Origin: Microthrixaceae bacterium
Lineage (GTDB): Bacteria; Actinomycetota; Acidimicrobiia; Acidimicrobiales; Microtrichaceae
Assembly: GCA_020845705.1 (NCBI GenBank)
Contig: JADLFH010000046.1
Coordinates: 1 to 64,000, forward strand
DNA: 64,000 nt
Direction of reading: 5' to 3'
Shown: positions 51,701-60,534 of the stretch, one piece after another
Position numbering within the stretch: position 1 is the first letter of the stretch
Layout of the letters: every line of letters begins with the position of its first letter
Made by a program: the position numbers and the translations under genes
Notes under the pieces: model-generated
Seen by the model: only the letters and a program-made list of their open reading frames with translations
Databases searched by the model: none
What the model was told of the DNA's origin: nothing

Positions 51701-52394
51701 CGCGGGACAGCTGCACCGGGGGGAATGGGCCGAAGCGGTCGAGACCAACCAGCGAGCGGCCACCCACTACCGGGCCTGTGGGGATCTGGTGGGCGCGGCG
51801 ATCGCCGACAACAACACGGGCGAGATCCGTGCGGGACAGCAACGCCTCGATGAGGCGACGGAGTTGCTCAGCCGGGCCCAGCGCGTGCTACGTGCCGGTG
51901 GCTATCCGCTGGGTACGGCATTGACCGTCAGCGGCCTGGCGCGGATCGCCGCGTGGCGCGGCGATCTCGCAGGGGCACGCGCGAGCTATGACGAGGTGAT
52001 CGAGGAGTTCCGCCGTCTGGGTGCGGAGGACTACGAGGCCGACACGCTGGTGCGGATCGCCGAGTGGCACCTGTTGGCCGGTTCGCCCGAGGCGGCGCTC
52101 GAGGTGCTCGATGCTGCACACGCCCAGTCGGGGCGGTTGGGAGACCCCGCCATGTTGGCCGCAGCGGTGGAGCGGGCGACGGGCGACGCTATGTGGGCGC
52201 TTGGTGAGCGTGCCGCGGCAAGGGACATCTACCGACGTGGTGTCGACACAGCGGTGAGGCGCCGGCTGCGCCACGAGGAGGCCCTGTGCCGCCTCGGCCT
52301 GTCCGCGTGCGGCGAGGAGGACCAACGCCCCGTGGCCGAGGCCCTTTTCGCTCAGATGGGTGTTCTCCACCCACCGCCGACCACCCCGCACTGA
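48714..52394 (+). CDS. Class III nucleotide cyclase-ATPase-TPR signalling protein
   Basis: A 1226-residue regulator. Residues about 30-190 form a class III cyclase domain with [19 protein letters not shown] (metal Asp) and [13 protein letters not shown] second cyclase-like domain (about 240-420) ends [21 protein letters not shown] but lacks the first metal Asp (it reads AFVVLGGTD), so it is probably a non-catalytic partner. Next is an ATPase region with [15 protein letters not shown], in which the P-loop Lys is Arg, and [14 protein letters not shown]. The last 500 residues are TPR-like helices ([15 protein letters not shown] ... [13 protein letters not shown]). The layout matches the mycobacterial Rv0891c/Rv1358 group. 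The ATG at 48714 is likely; GTG 48711 is adjacent. Confidence 0.86.
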   Translation: MASNPEVAARLLPFVARTAAAACGEGRGSCTLAGASLVFADISGFTRLSERLAGLGREGTEGVKDAINAVFGELIPVVRAGGGDVLKFGGDALLIVVPDDDQARRGVGLAAEMQRAIRRCGRIETPDGVVRLRMSVGVEHGDVDAVLVGERHRDLMAVSPLASSLFRAESVARPGEVCLGPGAVGVVPHAWVQRLEDRVRVRIARVGQAEAATCPADIDYPAELLARLVPPELSDVLASTGFDPEHRPIGVAFVVLGGTDELHRATGRDGLAERLRAVSGLVESHCAQQGVCWLETDVGADEARWVLVSGVPRAREDAADALVATVQAIVEASDVPLRAGVHHGRVFVGSVGHAWRRTHNVMGDAVNVAARLASKAVPGTALVSRHALSRLRAPVPTLEVAELALKGRRAHMQVAVLGDPMSIGEVPDQLAVAAPTTWRGRDDELGALMAALGHPGVVELHGVAGIGRSRLLAEARARSGALWWSAAGVAARVHASYRALNPLATREWGVDLGDAGLVAGVDPEFRRTVLHHRVADRVAAVVEESRDAAPPVLVIDDAHWLDEPSWALVEHLARGAVDLGLVVLISRRDDPTDPACERVSGRLVDLAAGTRLELGPLEAGAAEALVVEVMEGVVDDALLEHLCRLGGGVPRFLVELARHVERSRLVGELPDLPDTIEELAGEQVDALDPRSRRVLRLIAAAGDGVPVGLLRDAFGVESPQIEPLGALVRRVGGRLWFGSELVRIVAYEGLAFSDRRLVHRALAAAIEAFPSPDPSVLAEHWIRAGDPPKVWEWARIAARRSAERGAMVDAAHMWRRAVAAGKAVGAATGERFEAMLELARASERIGEPDEALAALSSASKTAEEPTDRVTVGLRRARVLERSGRYPAALAAVTRIAKFAELSGDPLLATRLELMRSQVRYFQGRSRSCLTLAEVAIGSSRPLGAAAEEAQGHVLAEMACESLGLFEQRAQHDVAAERLFTEVGDDLGLGNLLLNRGAGQLHRGEWAEAVETNQRAATHYRACGDLVGAAIADNNTGEIRAGQQRLDEATELLSRAQRVLRAGGYPLGTALTVSGLARIAAWRGDLAGARASYDEVIEEFRRLGAEDYEADTLVRIAEWHLLAGSPEAALEVLDAAHAQSGRLGDPAMLAAAVERATGDAMWALGERAAARDIYRRGVDTAVRRRLRHEEALCRLGLSACGEEDQRPVAEALFAQMGVLHPPPTTPH

Positions 52395-52499
52395 GCAGAC
52401 CGACCCGGGTTCGGCGAAGTGTCGTGGAGCCGACAGTCCGGAACGAGCCTCGGTCGTACAATTTTGCGGCGGGAGTCGACTGCGTGGGGAGGTGGAGGG

Positions 52500-55400
52500 A
52501 TGAGGGGTGAGCGGAACACTTGGCTGAGGGGCCATCGTCGCACGGCGCTATTCGCTGCGATGGCGGTGCTGGGAGCACTTGCGGTCCCGTTGGTCTCGGC
52601 GGCACCGCCGTTCGCGGGAAACGGCCCCGTGACGGTTGTGGCCACCCAGAGGGTGAGCCTGAGTTCGACGGGAGCCGAGCTCCACACCAGTAGTGACTTG
52701 GGTGCGGTCGGCGTGTCCATGTCGGCCGACGGTAACCACGTGGCTTTCGTCTCGGGCGCGGATGGAGTGGTGCCAGGCCTAACTCCGGGCCCTTCCCGCG
52801 ATCGCATCTACGTCCGCGATCTCGCTGCCGGCACAACCGCGATGGTGAACGTGGGACCGGGCGGCGTCGACACCGGAACCAACGCCGCGCGGCCACATCT
52901 CAGCGGCGACGGGCGCTACGTCGCTTTCGACACGACCGGGGTGCTCGCCCCGGATGACAGCGGGACGAACCAGGACGTCTATGTGGCCGACCGCGACAGC
53001 GACGACGACGGCGACCTCGACGAACCCGGCACCATCACCGTTCGCCTCCTGAGCCGCCCGGCGTCGTTGGGGGCGCCCGCCGGTACCGGCGCGGGCACGG
53101 GCCAGAGCGACGCCCGCGGGATCTCCGCGGATGGCCGCTTCGTCCTCTTCAATTCGCTCGGCACCGATCTGGTGGCCGGCGACACGAACTCGGAGTTCGA
53201 CGTGTTCGTGCGCGACCGCGACGCGGATGGCAACGGGGTCTTCGACGAGCCGGGCGGGGAGGCCACCACGCGGCTCTCCACCACCGCCGCAGGCGCGCAG
53301 CTCACGGGTGGCTTCTTGCCGGTGATGAGTGCCAACGGCCGATTCGTCGCGTTCTCCACTCAGGACGCATTGGGCGACCCCGGAGATGTCGGCGGGTTCC
53401 ACGACGTGGTCGTAGCGGATCGGGACGCGGATGCCGACGGGGTGTTCGACGAGCCGGGCGCCATCGACGTACGTAGGGTCAACACCACCGAACCTGCTGG
53501 AGCGAGCGCCGCCGGACCCACCCAGACGGTGGACGGCATCACCAGCGACGGGCGGTTCGTGCTGTTCACCTCGAACGCCTCGAACCTGGCGCCCGGTGGG
53601 GGTCAGATGCACGCGCTCGATCGTGACGCCGACGGCGACGGCGTCCTCGACGAGCTCGGCGCGCGCAGCTACCGCAGGTTCGCAGGCAACAGCTCGCTCC
53701 GTGGGGTGCTCGCCGAGAACGGCATCGTCGCGTTCTCCTCCTCTCTGGTCCTGGCACCGCCGATTGCGACCAACGCTGTCAACACCTATGTGTCCCTTCC
53801 CAGCGGTGGGATTTTCGCGGCGAGCCTGGCCACCGGCGGAACCCCCGGCACCGGGGCGATCAACCAGTTCTCACCCGGGACGGAGCCCTACCAGGCGATC
53901 ACTCCCGACGGAGCACGGGTGGCTTACGTCAACGCCCAGGCCGACCTGGTCGCCGGTGACACCAACGCTGAACAGGACGTGTTCGTAACCGACCTGCATT
54001 TCGGACCGGTGCCGTCGGTCGATGCGTCCATCGCAGCGGCGACCCCCACCGTGGGCCCGGGCGCCACCTCGGTGCGGTTGTCCGACATCCCCTTCGAGCG
54101 GCTCCGCGACCTCGACGTGGACGTGGCTCGCGCACCTGCGGGCAAGCGGGCACCTGCCGGGAAGCGAGCACCAGCCGGGAAGCGTGCCCCTGCGGGCAAG
54201 CGGGCACCTGCCGGGAAGCGTGCTCCTGCGGGAAAGCGTGCTCCGCTCGCGGAATTCGCCCCCGCGGGCAAGCGAGCGCCAGCGGGCAAGCGCGCCCCGC
54301 TGTCGGCGATCTCGGTGGACTACCCCGGTGGCTGGCCGTCGCTGCTGGCGGGCACTCCATTGGCCGGCAAGCCCACCCAGTCGATCAGCGTCGAGCAACT
54401 CCTCACCCTCTACGAGACCCCGGCCCTGCTCAGCCCCGGACTCGTCGGCCTGACTCTCGACGCAGTCGACTTCTTCGAAGGCACTCCGCTGTCCGACATC
54501 AGCCCGGCGGGGGTGCAGCTCGGCGCCACTCCGGTGATGGCGCTGAGCGTGGGAGCCCAGAGCTGGTGTGACCGCCTCGACACCCTGTCGGCCGGTGCGA
54601 CCACATGCGCTTCGCTGGGAGTCGGACCGTCCACCACCCTGATGGAACTCGACGTCGACGTGGCCGCAGCCCGGGTGCTGGCGGCCTACCCCGAGCTGCG
54701 GCGGGTTCCTCTCGTGGCCAATGCCACCGCGATCTCGGCCGCCTCGGCTCCCGCGCTCGACACGAAGATCTCCGAGCTCAACCTGTTCGCAACCGACATC
54801 GGCACGGTGCCGTTGGGTGGCGTCGTCGACGCCTCGCCGGCGGTGGCGTCGATCCGGCTGTCCGACATCCCGAACAACGACCCCGACCCCACAGACGGCG
54901 ACTACGGCAGGCGCGAGCTCGTGGTCGACTGCTCGGGCGGGTTCGACTGCTCGGCGCCGGGAGCGTCGCTGGGATCGGCGCGGGCAGCCGGAGCGCTCCG
55001 ACCCACGGCAGTCATGCAGGAAGTCGGTAGGTCCTGGGTGGACCGCACTGCGCCGGGCAACCCTGACATCCGGCTCGGTGATCTGACCGCGGTGCTGCCG
55101 ACCACACTCGACGTGGCCGACGTGATCGTCGGATCCCTCGATCTGGAGGACTTCCCCTGGGAGGACGTCGATCTGAGCACCGCGGGGCTCGAGGACTTCG
55201 CGTCGAGCGGCTCCACGCTCGACTGGAACGTCGGGTTCAAGGTGTCCGACGCCGAGGTCGCCTCCACCGCCACGGTGACGGTGACGCTGCCGGCGGGCTT
55301 CGACTACTTCCAGCCCACACCGGCGCGGCCCGCTCCTGCCGAGCTGAACGTGATCTCGCCGCTCGGCCCCGCCATGGCGGCGCCGACGGTGGTCCGGTCG

Positions 55401-58400
55401 CCGTCGGCAACAACGCTCAGCTGGTGGATCTCCGGCGTGCAACCCGACACCGACTACACGCTGTCGTTCCGCACGACACCCGGGCTGCAACTCGGAACCT
55501 CGCCGGCGTCGGTCACGGTCGTCGCAGCCGGCGACACCGACACCGCCTCCACCACGATCACGGTCGAGGACTCCGCCGACGCGCCGGGCGAGGCTGCCGG
55601 GTCGCCGCCGGTGGAAGGCGACGTGTTGTACCTCGGCTACGTCGACCGAGCCGAGGACATCGACGTGTACGGCTACGCGTCGACCATCGACTCGCAGGTG
55701 GGGGTGCGTCTCAGCCATCTGGCCGGCGATGCCGACCTGGTGTTGTACGGGCCCGCTCTCGGCGGCGGTGCCGATGACGCATCGTCGCAACCCTCCCGTA
55801 CGCAGGGGCCGAGCACGCCGCCTCTGGCGATGCCCGACCTCGACCGCGCAACAGCCGACTTCAGTCCCGAGGCCGACAGCGACGCCGCTGTGCCGCTGTT
55901 GGCCGACCGCTCCCTGGCGAATCTTCGGGGCCGTTCGTCGACTCCCGACAGCGACGTGGAGGCGCTCGACGCGCTGGGCGTGGACCTGATCCAGGTCAGC
56001 TCCTACAACAGCGAGACGGCGCCGCTGCCATACGTGCTGCGCGTCCGGGAGGTCGATCCGCCTTCGATCACCACCTGTCCTGCGTGGTCGCGCAGCGGTG
56101 GAGTGGCGGGCACGCTGCCCGATCTCTCCGCGCTGCCGGCGGACCTGGCGACGGTCATCCTGGTGAACCAGGAGCGCCTCGGGGACACCTTCGGCACCGT
56201 CGCCACCGACGACCTGATGGCCGAGTTGGCCACCTTCGCGGCGCGCCCGGAGGTGAAGGGCGCGGTCCTGCCCGTGGAGGGCCACGCAGGGATCGACGCC
56301 GCCTACGACGCGTGGAACGCGAATCCGTGCAACAACACGAAGGCGAACCGGGTCGTCAACGAGATCTCGAAGCTGGTGCTGGGCATCCGCAACGGCGCAC
56401 TTCCGGGCGTGACGCCGCACGCGGGCCTACGCAACATCGTGGTGGTGGGTGGCGACGACATGGTTCCGATGGCACGCCTCGAGGACAGCACCCGGCTCGG
56501 CAACGAGGTCGAGTACGCCAAGGAGTTCGACGTCAACACGTCGAACTACGCGGTGCACGCCGGGTCCACCTACCTCTCCGACGATCCCTACGCAGATGTG
56601 GACCCGATCCCCTGGACGTCGCGGCGGATCTACGTGCCCGACCTCGCGATCGGCCGGTTGGTGGAGGACCCTGCCCAGATCCGCGTGCAGCTCGACGCCT
56701 ATGTCGCGTCGGCGGGTCGCCTCGACGCCACCTCCGCCTACACGGCCGGCTACGACTTCATGGCCGACGGCTCGCTGTCGGTGCGGGCGCGGCTCCAGCA
56801 GTCCCTCGCGCAGGCCAACGGCGCGCCGGTCACCGTCAGCGGCCCGTCGAACCCCGACAGCTGGAACGCCGCGCAACTGCTGGCGGACCTTGCCGGGCCC
56901 CCAAGCCCTGACGTGGCAGCGCTGTTCGGGCACTACTCACACACGGGCATGGACAGCGCGGCGCTCGATGAGATCTCTGCTGCGGACCTCGCCGCGGCGT
57001 TCCCGGTGGGTTCCCGCCTGTTGTTCTCGATGGGGTGCCACTCGGGCCTCGCCGTGTCCGATGCCACCGTGGGGGGCGGAGCGGTTTCCGAGGATGTCGT
57101 CGAAGCACTCACCGAGCGGGGCGCCGCCTATCTGGCGGTGAGCGGCTACGGCTACGGCGACCAGAACACCGTGGGCCTCCACGAGCGGCTCATGACGTTG
57201 TTCGCCAAAGAACTCGACGGTGCGGTGAGCATCGGTGAAGCCGTGCGCAACGCCAAGCAGGAGTACTTCGCCACCCAGGGCCTCTACGGCGGATACGACG
57301 AGAAGGCGCTGGGCAGCACGATCACCTACGGCCTGCCCATGTACCGGCCGGGGGCCCAGAACGTCACCCGCCCGCCGCGGCCGAACCACAGCGCCGTCGC
57401 GGTCCCCGCGACGGTCGGGCTGCATCAGCGCAGCTTCGACGAGTCGTTCACCTTCGCAGCGCGCTCCAACAGCATCGGTTCGTGGTGGGAGGCCGACCGT
57501 GGTGCCGGCCCCGAGCTGCCCCTGGCGGTGGCGGGCAAGCCGGTGCAGCCACGTTCCGACATCGACGTGACCTCGTCCGAAGCCGGCAGGCTGCTGCCGG
57601 CTCACGGTGCGGTGGTGAGCCTGATCGAGACAGGTTCTGCAACACCGGGCGTGGACGCAGGCTTCAGCCGGCCGACCCTCGCCGACACCGCTACCGAACC
57701 CGAGCCGGCGAGCTCGCTGGCGGCCTTCCCGGGCCGGCTCGCAGCCGTCACCACCGCTTCGGCCGACGACGGCCTCGTCGGTCCCGACGGGGTCGCTCAG
57801 CGGAACCGCCTGGTGTTGCATCCCGGCCAGTACCTGGGATCGACGACTCCGGGGACCGGTTCGCAGGTGCTCTACGACCGGATGGCGGGTGAGGTCTACT
57901 ACTCCGACTCCACCGACTGGACCGAGCCGTCCATTCGGGGAGTGGTGCTCGAACGTGTGGCCGGATCGACTGTCGCGAGCGCCAAGGTCCACGCGACCGA
58001 CACTTCCGGAGTGCAACGGGTCCTGGTGCAGTACCAGGCCGCCTCGGATTGGACGGCGCTCGACCTCGCCCGTTCCGGCTCCGACTGGGTGGGCCGGCTG
58101 AGCGTGCCTGCGGGCATCGACAACGAGGACATCCGCGTGATGGTCCAGGTGGTCGACGGCGCGGGCAACGTGGCCTGGGCGTCGCAGAAGGGCCCGGGCT
58201 TCACCCCGGCGGAGCCCCCGGTGGTTCCCCCCACGCTGACCTTGTCGCCGGCGCCTCCGGCCTCGGGGTGGTTCGCGGCGGCACCCCAGGTGTCGGTGAG
58301 CGGTGCCTCCACCTACCAGGTGAGCATCGACGGCGCTGCCCCGGTCCCCTACAGCGGTGCCTTCACGCCCGGTGGTCTGGGCGACGGTCTGCACTCGGTG

Positions 58401-59264
58401 GTCGTGATCGGCTCCGACGGTTCCGAAGCCGCTGTGTCGATCGGTATCGACACCGGCGGACCGACTGTGACGGCCACTCCCTCGGGCACTCCGACTGTCG
58501 ATGGATGGCGCAACAGTGCCACCACTGTGACCTTCGACTGCACCGACGTGCTCTCCGGTGTCGCGTCGTGTCCGCCGCCACAGTCGACCGGTACCGACCA
58601 GGGCGCGGCGCTGGTCGTGTCGGGTTCGGGCACCGACCGTGCCGGCAACAGCGCGTCGGGTTCGACCACGCTGAAGGTGGATCTCGACGCCCCGACGGTC
58701 ACCGGTGCCGTGCTCGCCGAGACGACCATCGGGTCGGGTGCCACCACCACGTTGAGCGTCACAGGTGACGACCTGCTCTCCGGCGTCGCCGGCGGCGAAT
58801 TGTGGATCGGCGCGGATCCCGGGCAGGGCGCGGCCTTGCCGCTCGACGAGCCCGGGCTCGACGCGACCGTGGGAAGCGGCCTCAGCGTCGGTGCGCACGT
58901 CATCAACGTGCGTGTCCGCGATGCCGCAGGCAACTGGAGTGCGCCTTCCCAGACCACTCTGAACGTCGTGGGCCCCGTTGATCTCACTGTTGCGGTCGAT
59001 GGTGCCGGCAATCCGCTGAGGGGTGCACAGGTGCGGGTGTGGGCCACCTCGGGTCGTGGACCGATTCTCGTCGGCGCCACCGGAGCGACCGGTGAGGTCG
59101 TCTTCACGGGGGTCGCGGCGGGCGACTATCAGGTCGACGTACGACCTCCGGGCGGAGGTTGGTCCAGACGCTGGTACGGCGGAGCGACGCGATCCGCCGC
59201 CACCACCTTGACGCTCGGCCCGAGCGGCAACCACAGCATCGCCGTCACGTTGGAGGCCCGATGA
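52500..59264 (+). CDS. Very large secreted protein with beta-propeller-like region, APAGKR repeats, C25-like protease region and Ig-like C-terminus
   Basis: A 2254-residue exported protein. A Sec signal peptide ends near VSA-AP. Residues about 40-500 look like a TolB/WD40-type propeller (VSMSADGNHVAFVSG) and hold four DxDxDGxxDE calcium-type loops (about 162, 237, 305, 372). Residues 545-604 are ten hexads, mostly APAGKR. A region with recurring LSDI motifs follows, then a DUF11-like domain (about 915-1030). Residues about 1290-1620 resemble gingipain (C25) caspase-fold proteases: NIVVVGGDDMVPMARLED, LFGHYSHTGMD (His1478 or 1481) and LLFSMGCHSGLA (Cys1513). The rest has Ig-like modules and a carboxypeptidase-regulatory-like end. 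No cell-wall sorting signal or C-terminal membrane helix is seen. GGAGG precedes the ATG at 52500. It overlaps the RCC1 gene by 4 nt. Confidence 0.85.
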   Translation: MRGERNTWLRGHRRTALFAAMAVLGALAVPLVSAAPPFAGNGPVTVVATQRVSLSSTGAELHTSSDLGAVGVSMSADGNHVAFVSGADGVVPGLTPGPSRDRIYVRDLAAGTTAMVNVGPGGVDTGTNAARPHLSGDGRYVAFDTTGVLAPDDSGTNQDVYVADRDSDDDGDLDEPGTITVRLLSRPASLGAPAGTGAGTGQSDARGISADGRFVLFNSLGTDLVAGDTNSEFDVFVRDRDADGNGVFDEPGGEATTRLSTTAAGAQLTGGFLPVMSANGRFVAFSTQDALGDPGDVGGFHDVVVADRDADADGVFDEPGAIDVRRVNTTEPAGASAAGPTQTVDGITSDGRFVLFTSNASNLAPGGGQMHALDRDADGDGVLDELGARSYRRFAGNSSLRGVLAENGIVAFSSSLVLAPPIATNAVNTYVSLPSGGIFAASLATGGTPGTGAINQFSPGTEPYQAITPDGARVAYVNAQADLVAGDTNAEQDVFVTDLHFGPVPSVDASIAAATPTVGPGATSVRLSDIPFERLRDLDVDVARAPAGKRAPAGKRAPAGKRAPAGKRAPAGKRAPAGKRAPLAEFAPAGKRAPAGKRAPLSAISVDYPGGWPSLLAGTPLAGKPTQSISVEQLLTLYETPALLSPGLVGLTLDAVDFFEGTPLSDISPAGVQLGATPVMALSVGAQSWCDRLDTLSAGATTCASLGVGPSTTLMELDVDVAAARVLAAYPELRRVPLVANATAISAASAPALDTKISELNLFATDIGTVPLGGVVDASPAVASIRLSDIPNNDPDPTDGDYGRRELVVDCSGGFDCSAPGASLGSARAAGALRPTAVMQEVGRSWVDRTAPGNPDIRLGDLTAVLPTTLDVADVIVGSLDLEDFPWEDVDLSTAGLEDFASSGSTLDWNVGFKVSDAEVASTATVTVTLPAGFDYFQPTPARPAPAELNVISPLGPAMAAPTVVRSPSATTLSWWISGVQPDTDYTLSFRTTPGLQLGTSPASVTVVAAGDTDTASTTITVEDSADAPGEAAGSPPVEGDVLYLGYVDRAEDIDVYGYASTIDSQVGVRLSHLAGDADLVLYGPALGGGADDASSQPSRTQGPSTPPLAMPDLDRATADFSPEADSDAAVPLLADRSLANLRGRSSTPDSDVEALDALGVDLIQVSSYNSETAPLPYVLRVREVDPPSITTCPAWSRSGGVAGTLPDLSALPADLATVILVNQERLGDTFGTVATDDLMAELATFAARPEVKGAVLPVEGHAGIDAAYDAWNANPCNNTKANRVVNEISKLVLGIRNGALPGVTPHAGLRNIVVVGGDDMVPMARLEDSTRLGNEVEYAKEFDVNTSNYAVHAGSTYLSDDPYADVDPIPWTSRRIYVPDLAIGRLVEDPAQIRVQLDAYVASAGRLDATSAYTAGYDFMADGSLSVRARLQQSLAQANGAPVTVSGPSNPDSWNAAQLLADLAGPPSPDVAALFGHYSHTGMDSAALDEISAADLAAAFPVGSRLLFSMGCHSGLAVSDATVGGGAVSEDVVEALTERGAAYLAVSGYGYGDQNTVGLHERLMTLFAKELDGAVSIGEAVRNAKQEYFATQGLYGGYDEKALGSTITYGLPMYRPGAQNVTRPPRPNHSAVAVPATVGLHQRSFDESFTFAARSNSIGSWWEADRGAGPELPLAVAGKPVQPRSDIDVTSSEAGRLLPAHGAVVSLIETGSATPGVDAGFSRPTLADTATEPEPASSLAAFPGRLAAVTTASADDGLVGPDGVAQRNRLVLHPGQYLGSTTPGTGSQVLYDRMAGEVYYSDSTDWTEPSIRGVVLERVAGSTVASAKVHATDTSGVQRVLVQYQAASDWTALDLARSGSDWVGRLSVPAGIDNEDIRVMVQVVDGAGNVAWASQKGPGFTPAEPPVVPPTLTLSPAPPASGWFAAAPQVSVSGASTYQVSIDGAAPVPYSGAFTPGGLGDGLHSVVVIGSDGSEAAVSIGIDTGGPTVTATPSGTPTVDGWRNSATTVTFDCTDVLSGVASCPPPQSTGTDQGAALVVSGSGTDRAGNSASGSTTLKVDLDAPTVTGAVLAETTIGSGATTTLSVTGDDLLSGVAGGELWIGADPGQGAALPLDEPGLDATVGSGLSVGAHVINVRVRDAAGNWSAPSQTTLNVVGPVDLTVAVDGAGNPLRGAQVRVWATSGRGPILVGATGATGEVVFTGVAAGDYQVDVRPPGGGWSRRWYGGATRSAATTLTLGPSGNHSIAVTLEAR
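54132..54311 (+). repeat. In-frame 18-nt tandem repeat encoding APAGKR hexads
   Basis: Ten consecutive 18-nt units: six encode APAGKR, the seventh APLAEF, the next two APAGKR and the last APLSAI. Third bases vary between units, which indicates selection on the peptide and not recent slippage alone. The unit lies in frame in the giant secreted protein. Confidence 0.95.
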
Positions 59265-60475
59265 TGACCACGACCTCCACGACGCCCCGGTTGACGAGCG
59301 TCGCCAGGCGGTTCCTGCCCGTGATCGCCGCCTCCGTCTGCCTCATGTCGACCTCGTGTCTCGACCCCAACCCCGTTCCGCCCACCACGACCACCACCAC
59401 ATCGGCTTCGACTACAACCATCGCCCCGCCCGCCGTCGAGGTCACCCAGGTGGCCGCGGGTGGCGCGCACTCCTGCGCCGTGGACGACTCGGGTGGTGTC
59501 CGCTGCTGGGGAGACAACGCGCAGGGGGCGCTTGGAGACGCCACCAGCACGGATCGGAGCGCGCCGGTGTCGGTCGGTGGGATCATCGACGCCACAGCCG
59601 TCGCCGCTGGAGCCGATCACTCCTGTGCCCTGAGGGCGGCCGGCGGCGTGCTCTGCTGGGGTGACAACTCGGCGGGTCAGTTGGGTGACGGAACGACGTC
59701 GGACCGGTCTTCGCCCGTCGCCGTCGTGGGTATCACCGGTGCTGTCGCAGTCACCCTCGGCGAGGCGCACTCCTGCGCTCTGCTCGGCAGCGGCGAGGCC
59801 CGCTGCTGGGGCGACAACTCGGCAGGGCAGTTGGGTGACGGCACCACGACCGCTCGAACGGTTCCCACCGCTGTCAACGGGCTGAGCGGTGCGACGGCGC
59901 TCGCCGCGGGGGCGACCCACACCTGCGCGGTCGTCGCCGGTGGTGAGCTCCGCTGCTGGGGCGACAACTCGGCGGGCCAGCTGGGTGACGGCACCACCAC
60001 CTCGAGCTCCACACCGTTGGCTGTATCGGGAGTGTCGGGCGCGACGGGCGTTGCCGCGGGTGAGTTGTCGAGCTGCGCGGTCAGCGGCACCGAGACCTGG
60101 TGTTGGGGCGCCAACGGGGTCGGTCAGCTCGGAATGGGCGACACCACAGACCACGCCGCCCCGGCTGCCACCGGCCAGACCGCCGAGGCGGTGGGTGTGG
60201 GCGGGCTGCACGCCTGCGTGCGTGACGCGTCGATGATCCGCTGCGCCGGTTCGAACGCGCAGGGCGAGTTGGGCGACGGCTCGACCACCCCGCGCTCGTC
60301 GTTCGCGACCGTCTCCCTGGGCGGCAGCGCCGCCGGCGTGCCGGCTCTGGGCCAAGCCCACACCTGCGTGCTGCGCGGCGGTGGAGTGGCATGTTGGGGT
60401 GCCAACACGGCGGGCCAACTCGGCGACGGCACCACCACCGACCGGTCGGATCCGGTCGCGGTCACCGGTATCTGA
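59261..60475 (+). CDS. RCC1-repeat lipoprotein
   Basis: A 404-residue lipoprotein with lipobox-like CLMSTSC, a Thr-rich linker and seven RCC1-type propeller blades from about residue 60 to the end. Each blade has a pattern such as HSCAVDDSGGVRCWGDNAQGALGD, and paired cysteines in most blades could form disulfides outside the cell. Blades two to four are so alike that the DNA carries near-tandem repeats of about 150 nt. The ATG overlaps the giant-protein stop codon and GGAGG lies 5 nt upstream, so the two proteins are made together and may interact on the surface. Confidence 0.92.
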   Translation: MMTTTSTTPRLTSVARRFLPVIAASVCLMSTSCLDPNPVPPTTTTTTSASTTTIAPPAVEVTQVAAGGAHSCAVDDSGGVRCWGDNAQGALGDATSTDRSAPVSVGGIIDATAVAAGADHSCALRAAGGVLCWGDNSAGQLGDGTTSDRSSPVAVVGITGAVAVTLGEAHSCALLGSGEARCWGDNSAGQLGDGTTTARTVPTAVNGLSGATALAAGATHTCAVVAGGELRCWGDNSAGQLGDGTTTSSSTPLAVSGVSGATGVAAGELSSCAVSGTETWCWGANGVGQLGMGDTTDHAAPAATGQTAEAVGVGGLHACVRDASMIRCAGSNAQGELGDGSTTPRSSFATVSLGGSAAGVPALGQAHTCVLRGGGVACWGANTAGQLGDGTTTDRSDPVAVTGI

Positions 60476-60497
60476 GGGGCCTACGCGAGCGAGATGT

Positions 60498-60527
60498 TTG
60501 ACATCGACAGGATTTCGCTCTTTAGCT
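60498..60527 (+). promoter_or_regulatory. topA promoter with consensus -35
   Basis: TTGACA at 60498-60503 is a perfect -35. TTTAGCT lies 17-18 nt downstream as a weak -10, and the GTG at 60535 follows by 7 nt, so this gene too may be leaderless. Confidence 0.6.
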
Positions 60528-60534
60528 GTTCGCC

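Noticed and set aside
54132-54311. Tandem 18-nt units considered as a CRISPR-like or minisatellite array
   Set aside because: The repeats are contiguous without spacers and stay in frame; they encode a peptide repeat.
53871-56420. Antisense frame of 849 residues under the giant secreted protein
   Set aside because: Arg/Gly/His-rich composition with no motif; it is the shadow of the sense codons.
56937-59234. Antisense frame of 765 residues under the giant secreted protein
   Set aside because: No domain and no ribosome binding site; explained by GC bias of the sense gene.
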